A stretch of DNA of 64,000 bases. Source: Halosimplex aquaticum. Its GTDB lineage: Archaea > Halobacteriota > Halobacteria > Halobacteriales > Haloarculaceae. Positions 47,141 to 54,700 of the stretch are shown piece by piece. The stretch lies in assembly GCF_028747785.1 (NCBI RefSeq), contig NZ_CP118158.1:2852001-2916000 (forward strand). The letters run 5' to 3'. Both the position numbers and the translations under genes were made by a program. The notes beneath the pieces were generated by a model. That model saw only the letters and a program-made list of their open reading frames with translations, searched no databases and was not told where the DNA came from. Position 1 is the stretch's first letter. Each line of letters begins with the position of its first letter.

Positions 47141-47729
47141 ACCGGTCTCTCGGGCGCGGCGGACCTTAGTACCGCGGTCCGGAGTCGTCGATTCCGATCG
47201 AAGGCCCGTGGGCGGTAGTGTGACTGGAGCGACCACAGGGAACGCTGTGCGTCGAAAGCCCTCGACGGGTCCACTAGCTGGAAGAACGACCGCCGGGATT
47301 GCTGTGAGTTGAAAGCCCTCGGCGCGCTCGCGGTCGCCGAGCGACATACCCTCGCGGCCGGGGCCGCTTCGGGTAGCGGTCGCTCAGACGACTGAACTGC
47401 ACGCGAGCCGGGAGGTCGGCTTCGCCGACCTCCGCATACCGGGCGGCAAAGCCGCCGCGCGCGCCACCGCTGTCAGGTTATCCCTTGCGGTAAGCATCCG
47501 GCGCCGAAGGCGCCGGTTCACCGGACGCGAGCGAACGGAGTGAGCGAGTCGTCCGGCCTGTCTCGTGAGCGAAGCGAACGAGACCTCGTCAGAGCTGTCC
47601 TCTGACGGTGTTTTCACCCATGTTTTTGCCGTCCGGGTTCCCCGCAGCGAGCCTCTGGCTCGCGAGGAAACCCGGACTGGAAAAAGATGGGGCGGAAAGC
47701 GTTTCACGTCGCAGTACGACGTGGCGGGT
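47141..47729. repeat. Repeat-rich intergenic region upstream of herA
   Basis: Contains, in order: a 30-nt direct repeat pair (47238-47267 and 47295-47324, sharing GAAAGCCCTCG); perfect hairpins with 3-nt loops GGAGGTCGGC-TTC-GCCGACCTCC (47411-47433), GGCGGC-AAA-GCCGCC (47442-47456) and CCGGCGCC-GAA-GGCGCCGG (47498-47516); and copy A of the intergenic element (47518-47684). No gene in either strand. Confidence 0.75.
47518..47684 (+). repeat. Intergenic repeat element, copy A
   Basis: Successive stems: CCGGAC/GTCCGG (47521-47556), GTCTCGT/ACGAGAC (47560-47584), CGTCAGAG-CTGTC-CTCTGACG (47587-47607), then an outer stem GTCCGGGTT/AACCCGGAC (47631-47677) enclosing GCGAGCC-TCT-GGCTCGC (47647-47663). 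Shares the blocks TTCACCGGACGCGA, CGTCCGGCCT, GTTTTTGCCG, CGGGTTCCC and GAGGAAACCCGG with copy B at 62377-62486. It ends just 50 nt before the herA ATG. Confidence 0.7.
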
Positions 47730-49595
47730 ATGTCTGACCTCGGGGATTTCACTGATTTCGACGGCGGTGACGACGGCGACGATGCGAGCGACGGCGCGGA
47801 GGCGGCGACATCGACGGCCTCGACGGCCGACGTGGACACGGACGGGACCGCGGCCGACGGGGACCTGTTCGACGCGGACGAGGAGACAGACGACGACTTC
47901 GCCGAGATGGACGTGGCGCCGGCGGGCGAGGACCACGGCGTCGGCGTCGTCTCCGCGACCGAGGGCCTGCGCATCAGCGAGGACGGCGAGGAGACCGAAC
48001 TCCGCGCGTACGTCACCGTCGAGAACCGGTCGGACGTGCGCATCGGGAAGTACCTGCTCGTCCCCTACCAGGACGACGAGCGGCTGTTCTGTCGGATCAC
48101 GGCCCTGGAGTACGCCCAGGAGTTCCGCGCCGACGACGCGACGGAGATCCACGCCCGCCGCGCGATGCGCCGGGGCGACATCGACGAACAGGACTTCAAG
48201 TTCGTCGCCACGCTCGACCCCGTCGCGGTGCTGTACTCCGAGGACGGCGAACTCAAGCGGCGGATGACCGACCGCGTGCCCAAGCCCGAGACCGTCGTCC
48301 GCGAGGCGACGGACACCTCGGAGATCAAGACCGGCCTCAAGATCCCGGAGGACGGGGTCTTCCTCGGTCACCTCTCCGTGGGGGGCGAGAAGGTCAGGAC
48401 CGCGGCGCAGCCGCCGACGATCGACTACCGGCTGAAAGACGACTACGAGGACGGCGACCCGCTCGTCTTCCGGCACACGCTCGTCGCGGGCGGGACGGGG
48501 TCGGGGAAGACCCACAGCGCCAAGAACGTCCTCCGGCAGTACCTCGCCGACGAGCGGACCTATCCCGTCGAGGACGGCGCCCGCGACGTCTCGCCGGGGC
48601 TCGTGATGTTCGACCCCCAGGACGAGTACGCGCAGATGCACGACGACAACCCCGACCTGGACGACGAGTTCGCCCGCCGACTCGAACGCGAGGGGATCGC
48701 CCACGGCGGCGTCGACGACACCGTCGCGTTCGTCCCGAAGGTCGAGGGGGCCTCCTACGCGACCAGCGACCACCGCGCCGAGCAGGTGGAGTTCACCATC
48801 CCCTTCTCGATGGTGCAGGGCAACCCCTGGCTCATCGCCGGTTCGAGCCTGAACGGCAACCAGTACAACGCCCTCCGCCTCCTGCTCGATCGCTTCTCCC
48901 GCGATTACGGTCCCGACGGCACCTACCAGCAGTTCAAGACGTTCCTCGACGACCCCGCGCTGCGGGAGGAACTCGACGAGACCGGCCGCGTCCACGAGGC
49001 GACGTTCAACGCGGTCAAGCGCCGGGCGCTGGGTTTCGACGGCATCTTCGACCAGGACGCCCGGCCGATCACCGACCGCATCCACGAGTTCGTCCGCGCG
49101 GGCGGCATCTCCGTCGTCCCGACGTACCACATCAACAACTCGCGGACGACCGTCACCGTCGTCCTCGCGCTCGCCGCCCTCATCGTCGACCAGAAGCTCT
49201 CGAACGACCCCCAGTACGAGCGCATCAAGCACACGCCGCTGGTGCTGGGGCTCGACGAGGCGCACAACTTCCTCTCGGAGGTCGACAGCGTCCAGGGCGA
49301 GCAGATCATCGGCAAGTTCACCGAGGCGGCCAAACAGGGCCGCAAGGAGCGGCTTGGCCTGTTCCTCATCACCCAGGACCCGCAGGACATCGCCGACCCC
49401 GTCTTCAAGCAGATCAACACGACGGTCGTCCTCAATCTCGGCGACGAGGACGCCATCTCGGCGGTCAACATCCCGGCCAGCCTCGAACAGAAGGTCCCCT
49501 ACATGGAGAAGGGCCAGAAGGTCGTCTACTCGCCGGACAACTCCGAGCCCGTCGAACTCGTCGGGCTCTCGAAGTGCCTGACGAACCACGAGTGA
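47730..49595 (+). CDS. herA: HerA-type HAS-barrel ATPase/DNA translocase
   Basis: 621 residues from ATG 47730 (MSDLGDFTDFDGGDDG); the frame is open further upstream, but that part is copy A of the repeat. A strongly acidic N-terminal tail (1-60) precedes a HAS-barrel domain (about 95-235; RIGKYLLVP, FCRITALEYAQEF) and the RecA-like core with Walker A GGTGSGKT (254-261), Walker B VLGLDEAHNF, KQGRKERLGLFLITQDP and INTTVVLNLGDEDAI (sensor/arginine-finger region). HerA forms a hexameric translocase that works with NurA in resection of double-strand breaks. NurA is at 33007-34263. An Mre11/Rad50-like pair lies 1 kb downstream on the other strand. Confidence 0.92.
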   Translation: MSDLGDFTDFDGGDDGDDASDGAEAATSTASTADVDTDGTAADGDLFDADEETDDDFAEMDVAPAGEDHGVGVVSATEGLRISEDGEETELRAYVTVENRSDVRIGKYLLVPYQDDERLFCRITALEYAQEFRADDATEIHARRAMRRGDIDEQDFKFVATLDPVAVLYSEDGELKRRMTDRVPKPETVVREATDTSEIKTGLKIPEDGVFLGHLSVGGEKVRTAAQPPTIDYRLKDDYEDGDPLVFRHTLVAGGTGSGKTHSAKNVLRQYLADERTYPVEDGARDVSPGLVMFDPQDEYAQMHDDNPDLDDEFARRLEREGIAHGGVDDTVAFVPKVEGASYATSDHRAEQVEFTIPFSMVQGNPWLIAGSSLNGNQYNALRLLLDRFSRDYGPDGTYQQFKTFLDDPALREELDETGRVHEATFNAVKRRALGFDGIFDQDARPITDRIHEFVRAGGISVVPTYHINNSRTTVTVVLALAALIVDQKLSNDPQYERIKHTPLVLGLDEAHNFLSEVDSVQGEQIIGKFTEAAKQGRKERLGLFLITQDPQDIADPVFKQINTTVVLNLGDEDAISAVNIPASLEQKVPYMEKGQKVVYSPDNSEPVELVGLSKCLTNHE

Positions 49596-49627
49596 GCGGC
49601 CGGACGCCTCGGCCCTGACCGACCGCC

Positions 49628-50626
49628 TCACTTCTCCTGGCTGGGCGCGGTGAACGGCAGGGTCGCGGCCGTCCGCTGGGTGACCGTCGCGGTCCGGAGG
49701 ATGAAGGAGCAGAGGACGGCCAGCGGCGCCAGGCCAACGGTGACAGTCGCGGCGGCGAGAAGCGGCAGGGCCGACGCCGGGACCACGCTCCCGTTCCCGC
49801 TTCCGGCGGTGAAGAGGAACAGCGCCCCGACGACGGTCGCGATCGACGGGAGCCCGGTGTAGAAGAGGTACCGCGACAGCGTGGCCAGCTCGTTCTGGAG
49901 GTAGATCGACTTGAAGTACTGGCGGGCGACGTCGATGTTCTGGAGCTGGTCGATGAGGTCGTCGATCCCGTCGGCGACGTGGTCGGGGAGGTCGTCGCCG
50001 TGTCGCCACTTGATCCGGCGGAGCCTGTTGATGTCCCGCGCGTGGTTCGTGGTGAGCGTCGTCGAGAGGACGTGGAAGGTCGACGGGTTCCCGTCCCGGA
50101 GCAGCGAGTCGACGCGGTCGGCGTGATCGGTCACGTCCTCGACGACCGCGTCGACCTCCTCGGTCGTGTCGTCGTCGGCCTCGGTGATCGAGAGCCCGCC
50201 GAGCCGCTGGGCCTCCCGGCGGGTGTTCTCGTAGACGAGGCGGAGGAACCCGAGCGGCTCGACCGGCGCCACCTGGCCGGCGGAGTCCTCGACCTCCTTC
50301 CGGTAGTCGATGACGCCGTCGATCTGCGAACGCAACTGGTGGGGCGTGTGCAGTTCGCGCGAGAGCAACAGCTGGTTGATGGAGACCACGACCGTGATGA
50401 TGGTGAGGTTGCCGCTCACCAGCGACCCGAAGACGTAGAACAGCGGTTGCGCGTCGTCGAACGGGCTCAGTCCCGACAGGCTCAGGGCGGTGAACGCGAG
50501 AAAGAGCGCCGCGACGACGAGCCCGGCGACGACGACCCGACGCCCGTCGAGCAGGACCCATTCTTGCGCGGCTGCCGCGACCGGCTCGATCCGACCGCTC
50601 TCGGCGCTCTGTCCCTCGGGAGCCAT
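49628..50626 (-). CDS. Membrane protein of unknown function near the Mre11/Rad50-like pair
   Basis: 332 residues from ATG 50626. Two hydrophobic helices near the N-terminus (about 31-52 and 62-87; VVVAGLVVAALFLAFTAL, VSGNLTIITVVVSINQLLL), a long cytoplasmic helical middle (90-230) and two more helices near the C-terminus (about 245-270 and 280-310). No catalytic motif. It sits between herA (convergent) and the SMC-like gene (same strand, 112 nt apart). Not recognised; a link to DNA repair is not supported beyond proximity. Confidence 0.75.
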   Translation of the reverse strand: MAPEGQSAESGRIEPVAAAAQEWVLLDGRRVVVAGLVVAALFLAFTALSLSGLSPFDDAQPLFYVFGSLVSGNLTIITVVVSINQLLLSRELHTPHQLRSQIDGVIDYRKEVEDSAGQVAPVEPLGFLRLVYENTRREAQRLGGLSITEADDDTTEEVDAVVEDVTDHADRVDSLLRDGNPSTFHVLSTTLTTNHARDINRLRRIKWRHGDDLPDHVADGIDDLIDQLQNIDVARQYFKSIYLQNELATLSRYLFYTGLPSIATVVGALFLFTAGSGNGSVVPASALPLLAAATVTVGLAPLAVLCSFILRTATVTQRTAATLPFTAPSQEK

Positions 50627-50738
50627 CGGATCGCCGTAGGGCCGTCACGCCCAAAGATGGTGGGCCGGAACCGGTCAGTCGCTGGCGGCCGCCAGAGACT
50701 CCCGACCGCCGCCCGCGGCCGCCGCGTTCCGGGCCCGG

Positions 50739-52685
50739 TCACAGCGACGTCAGCTCGGTCACGCCCGCGTCGGTCGCCTCGGTGAGCGCCTCGCGGGCCT
50801 CGGGCTTGCAGGTGAGGTAGACGACCTGCCAGCCGGAGTCGACGAGGTCGCCGAGCACCTCGGCCTGGCGCTCCAGCCGCTGGGGGTCGGCCGACAGGAA
50901 GGCGTCGTCCATCAGGAAGAACCCGTCCCGCCCCTCCATGAGGCGGCGGCCGAGCGCGACGCGGACCGAGAGGTACAGCTGGTCGCGCGTCCCGCGGCTC
51001 AGCTCCGCGGGGGAGAGCCGCTCGCCGTTGGCGAGTTCGACCGCGAGCCGCGACTCGTCGGTCAGGCCCACGTCGACGTAGCGGTCGTCGGTGACCCGCC
51101 GGAACACCTCGGTCGCCTCGCCGTCGGCGAACAGCGACGCCATCTTCTCGTTCTCCGACTCGGCCATCCGCTCCAGCACGGCGGCCGCGGCCCGCGAGAC
51201 GTCCGCGTCGGTCTCGACGGCGTCGACGAACGCCTCCAGCCGGTCGGCGAGGTCCTCGAGCGCGCCGAGGTTGGCGACCGCGAGGTCGAGCGGCTCGCCG
51301 CAGACCGCCTCGAAGCGGATCTCCCCGGCGCGCTCGGCGAAGCGGTCGAGCTGCCGGCGGTGCTCGCGCAGGGCCGCGTCGAGCTGCTCGGCGCGTTCGC
51401 GGGCCTCCTCGGCGCGCTCGCGGGCGTCTTCGAGCTCCTCCTCGGTGAACTCGCGGTCGGCGTCGAAGTCGATCTCGGCCCGGCGGGCTTCGAGGGCGTC
51501 CTCCGCGGCGTCGACGACCTCGCGGGGGTCCTCGGCGTCGATGTCGAGCCACTTCCGGAGGACGCCCGTGTTCGTCTGGACGACCTCGGTGTGGCTCTCG
51601 CGCTCGTCGCGCAGGTCCGCGATGGAGGCGCGCACCTCCGTCGGGTCGTAGGCCTCGATGCCGACCTCCGCGGCGCGTTCGACCACGGCCTCGCGGTCGG
51701 CGTGGAGCCGCGCGACGGCGTTGCTCGCCGACCGGTAGAGCGCGAGCGCGACCAGCGTGACGACGCCGAAGGCGGCCGGCCCGGCGGCGACGAGCGGCGG
51801 CTCGCGGATCCCGAGCGCCAGGGGGACGGCCCCGGCGACGACGCCCGCGGCCAGCGCCGCCAGCGTCGCCCGGCGACACCAGGTCTTCCGGCGCTCGAAC
51901 TCGTCTTCGCTCCCGGTCGCAAGTTCGTCCAGCCGCGACTCAAGCTCGGAGAGGTCGGCGTCGCCCGGCAGGGCGGCGCGCTCTTCGAGACTGCGCTCAA
52001 GTGCGCCCTTCGTCTTGACGAGCTCCTCGTACTCCTCGCGGGCCTGGGCGGCTTCGAGCGCGGCCACGTCGGCCTCGGCGCGCTCGCGCTCGCGGGCCGC
52101 CCGGTAGCACTCGTGCTCGATGGCGTCGAGCCCGTCCGACTCGGCTCGCTCCAGATACGACTGGACGTCGGCCAGTAACTCGGTGGCCCGCTCGTGTTGC
52201 TCGCGCGCGTCGTCGTGCTGGTTCGAGAGGTTCAGCCGCTCGGGCGTGAGTCGCCCGCGTTCGAGGACGCGCTCGCGGACGGTCTCGATATCGCCGGTCC
52301 AGATGCCGACGATGCGGTCGGTGACCTGCCGGTAGAACGCCCCCTCGTCGAGGACGCCCAGGTCGCCGTCGCGGACGACGAAGACGTTGCGGAACTCCGC
52401 GGGCGTCAGCTCGAAGTTGTACCGCTCGGCGTACCTGTCGAGCAGCGTCTCGCCGTTCGAGAGCTTGTGCTCGCCCTCGTCGCCGTCGAGGACGACGTAG
52501 CCCTCGGGTCGCTCGTCGATCCGGGGCCCGGCGACGCGGCGGTCGCCGGTCAGCGTGCGCAGGAGACACTCCGTCAGCAGCGTCTTCCCGGACTCGTTGG
52601 GGCCGTAGACGACGTGGGCGTCGTCGAACTGGAGCGTCTCGCGGAGGGGACCGTAGCGGTCGACGTGGACCTCGCTGAGCTTCAC
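50739..52685 (-). CDS. Rad50/SbcC-like (YhaN-type) SMC ATPase with internal membrane hairpin
   Basis: 648 residues from GTG 52685, overlapping the exonuclease stop by 4 nt. N-terminal ATP-binding half with Walker A GPNESGKT (28-35), then two coiled-coil stretches around a hydrophobic double helix (about 272-292 and 298-317). C-terminal half has the signature LSPAELSRGTRDQLYLSVR and Walker B FFLMDDAFLSAD. In true Rad50 the middle holds a CxxC zinc hook; none is present. This layout resembles bacterial YhaN, the partner of the exonuclease-like YhaO, and would put the complex at the membrane. The protein is short compared with Rad50 (roughly 880) and YhaN (roughly 960). Confidence 0.88.
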   Translation of the reverse strand: MKLSEVHVDRYGPLRETLQFDDAHVVYGPNESGKTLLTECLLRTLTGDRRVAGPRIDERPEGYVVLDGDEGEHKLSNGETLLDRYAERYNFELTPAEFRNVFVVRDGDLGVLDEGAFYRQVTDRIVGIWTGDIETVRERVLERGRLTPERLNLSNQHDDAREQHERATELLADVQSYLERAESDGLDAIEHECYRAARERERAEADVAALEAAQAREEYEELVKTKGALERSLEERAALPGDADLSELESRLDELATGSEDEFERRKTWCRRATLAALAAGVVAGAVPLALGIREPPLVAAGPAAFGVVTLVALALYRSASNAVARLHADREAVVERAAEVGIEAYDPTEVRASIADLRDERESHTEVVQTNTGVLRKWLDIDAEDPREVVDAAEDALEARRAEIDFDADREFTEEELEDARERAEEARERAEQLDAALREHRRQLDRFAERAGEIRFEAVCGEPLDLAVANLGALEDLADRLEAFVDAVETDADVSRAAAAVLERMAESENEKMASLFADGEATEVFRRVTDDRYVDVGLTDESRLAVELANGERLSPAELSRGTRDQLYLSVRVALGRRLMEGRDGFFLMDDAFLSADPQRLERQAEVLGDLVDSGWQVVYLTCKPEAREALTEATDAGVTELTSL

Positions 52686-53746
52686 GCGTGTGTCACCTCC
52701 CCGGCGGCGAGCAACTCGGCGAGCGTCTCGACGAGCCGCCGCTCGACGTCCTCGCGGTCGTCGACGCGCTCCCACCGGTCGAGGTCGAGGTCGTCGAGGT
52801 GGTCGACGAAGTCGGCGTAGATGGGGTGGTCGAGGACGGCCGCGACGCCGCGGGTCTCGTTGACGACGGTCGCCGGCCCCGCGGCGGCGTGCAGCCGCTC
52901 GTCGAAGGTGCTCTCGTCGAGTTCGGTGAACCCGTCGACCCGGACTTCCAGGTCGCTGCGGTCGGTGTCCTGGCCGTCGACCCACCCCTCGACGCGGTCG
53001 ATGACCTCGTAGCCCTCGCCGGGCGTGACGGTCGCCTCGAAGCGGTCGCGGTAGTAGGTGTCGAGCGCGACCGGCTGGACGTTCGCGTCGTCCGTGTCGA
53101 CGACGACGGCGTGGCGCCGGCCGGTCTCCGCCCACGAGTGACTGACGGGCGAGCCGGGGTAGATGAACAGGCCGCCGTTAGGGAGTTTCCGCTGGTAGAG
53201 CTCGGCGTGGACGTGGCCGGCGAGGACGAACTCGTAGCCGAGTTCGCCCAGCGTCTCCGTCTGGACGGGGCAGTAGCTGGGGGCCTCTTCGCTGCCGGTC
53301 GCGCCCGCGCCGAACCCGGCGTCCAGCGTGCAGTGGAGGCAGAGGACGGCGTCCTCGTGGGCGCGCTCGCGCAGTTCGAAGAACGTGTCGTCGCCCAGTC
53401 GCTCGCGGTAGGGGACGCCGACGACCTCGCCGCCGTCGACCTCCGCGACCTCGAAGGGGTCCGCAGAGAGGACGCGGAAGTCGGGGCCGAACTCGACGTT
53501 CTCGCGGAAGGCGGCGACGTCGTGGTTCCCGGGGACGACGAGCACGTCGAAGGGGTTGTCGGTGAACCGTTCGCGGAGTTCCGGGCGGAGTTCGTCGGCG
53601 GCCGCGGCCGAGTCGAAGCAGTCGCCGCCGACGGTCAGCGCGTCGACGCCTTCGCGCTCGGCGGCGTCCAGGAGGGCGTCGAGCGCGGCGACCGACCGCT
53701 GGCCGCCCCGCCCGAGGTGGAGGTCCGCGGTGTGGAGTAACCTCAT
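52682..53746 (-). CDS. Mre11/SbcD/YhaO-like metallophosphoesterase nuclease
   Basis: 354 residues from ATG 53746 (MRLLHTADLHLG). Metallophosphoesterase motifs: D-x-H (DLH, residues 8-10), GGDCFD (near 40-45), GNHD (near 71), LHC (His) and GHVH (near 175), as in Mre11/SbcD/YhaO. The C-terminal part (about 230-354) is a capping domain. It is the promoter-proximal gene of a two-gene operon with the SMC-like ATPase; the pair would process DNA ends in an ATP-dependent way. True Mre11 would be expected to pair with a hook-bearing Rad50; none is here. Confidence 0.88.
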   Translation of the reverse strand: MRLLHTADLHLGRGGQRSVAALDALLDAAEREGVDALTVGGDCFDSAAAADELRPELRERFTDNPFDVLVVPGNHDVAAFRENVEFGPDFRVLSADPFEVAEVDGGEVVGVPYRERLGDDTFFELRERAHEDAVLCLHCTLDAGFGAGATGSEEAPSYCPVQTETLGELGYEFVLAGHVHAELYQRKLPNGGLFIYPGSPVSHSWAETGRRHAVVVDTDDANVQPVALDTYYRDRFEATVTPGEGYEVIDRVEGWVDGQDTDRSDLEVRVDGFTELDESTFDERLHAAAGPATVVNETRGVAAVLDHPIYADFVDHLDDLDLDRWERVDDREDVERRLVETLAELLAAGEVTHA

Positions 53747-53827
53747 CCGTACCCCGGTGTGGCGGCGGCAAGCGACTTAAGGATTGGTTACGAGTCCGAC
53801 AGAAATCCGACCCCGGTCCGGGGCGAC

Positions 53828-54631
53828 TCAGAGGCGAAGCGCTTCGGCCTCGTCCCAGCGGGGGGCGAACTCGGCCCCCACGTCGGCGGCGAACTCGGGG
53901 TCCTTGAGGTCGATGACCGCGAACGTCTCGTCCTCGATGAGCGGGTGGGGGACCTCGATGCAGACCTCGGTGTCGTCGATGATCTCGAAGGTGCCGGAGA
54001 CGTTCGGGCTCGTCCGCGTCTCGAAGCGGTCGTGGGGCTGGAGCGTCTCCCGGTAGCGCGCGCCGACGGCGTCGGGCAGCGCGTCGACCAGTTCGGGCGT
54101 CAGCAGGACCGAGACGGAGACGCCGCGCTCCAGCGCGTCCTCCAGCGCGGCGGTGATGCGGGCGGACACCTCGTCGAGGTCGAACTGCTGGACCGGCTCG
54201 GAGGCGACGACGACGATGCGCTCGTCGGCCGCGGTCAGCCGCTCGACCAGCAGATCGAACGCCTCGCGCTGGCCGACGCTGGCCGTCCAGAACGGCTCCT
54301 CGACCGGTTCGCCCTCGTCGAGTTCGTCCACCAGGTCGTCGACGATGTCCTCGTACTGCTCGGCCTGCTCTTCGAGCTCGCGCTTCTTGTTCTCCAGCAG
54401 TCGGTCGAGCGCCGTGTCCGTCTCGACGGCGACGTACTTCTTCGGGCGACTCGCCGTCTGGCTGCGCGCCAGCTGCTGGGTCTCCAGGCTGTTCAACACG
54501 TCGTAGATGCGCCCCATCGGCACGTCGCTCGCCCGTGAGAGGTCCTTCGCCGTGGTCGGTCCCGCCTCCAGGAGCGCGCGGTAGGCCCGCGCCTCGTACT
54601 CCGAGAGGCCGAGGTCTCTGAGACTCGCCAT
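53828..54631 (-). CDS. TrmB-family transcriptional regulator
   Basis: 267 residues from ATG 54631 (MASLRDLGLSEYEARAYRAL). N-terminal winged HTH (TTAKDLSRASDVPMGRIYDV, 25-45) followed by a coiled coil (85-115) and a C-terminal sugar- or effector-binding TrmB domain with VVVASEPVQQFDLDEV and a beta-strand pair. TrmB proteins control sugar uptake and central metabolism in archaea. Its target is not clear from context: the neighbours are repair-like and DUF255 genes. A T-rich stretch about 28 nt upstream may be its promoter. Confidence 0.9.
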   Translation of the reverse strand: MASLRDLGLSEYEARAYRALLEAGPTTAKDLSRASDVPMGRIYDVLNSLETQQLARSQTASRPKKYVAVETDTALDRLLENKKRELEEQAEQYEDIVDDLVDELDEGEPVEEPFWTASVGQREAFDLLVERLTAADERIVVVASEPVQQFDLDEVSARITAALEDALERGVSVSVLLTPELVDALPDAVGARYRETLQPHDRFETRTSPNVSGTFEIIDDTEVCIEVPHPLIEDETFAVIDLKDPEFAADVGAEFAPRWDEAEALRL

Positions 54632-54700
54632 TGTCAGTATCTCGAACTGCCACAACAAAAAACAACGGGTGAATTTACGTCCGACGACCGCTCGCTCGGC

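Noticed and set aside
47238..47324. CRISPR-like repeat pair
   Set aside because: Only two imperfect copies with 27 nt between; no array and no cas gene in the window.
47589..50654. Long open frame (1021 codons) on the minus strand
   Set aside because: Antisense of herA; the protein is Arg/Val-rich and unlike halophile proteins.
52682..53746. Canonical mre11/rad50 operon
   Set aside because: The partner lacks a zinc hook and is too short; kept as YhaO/YhaN-like instead.
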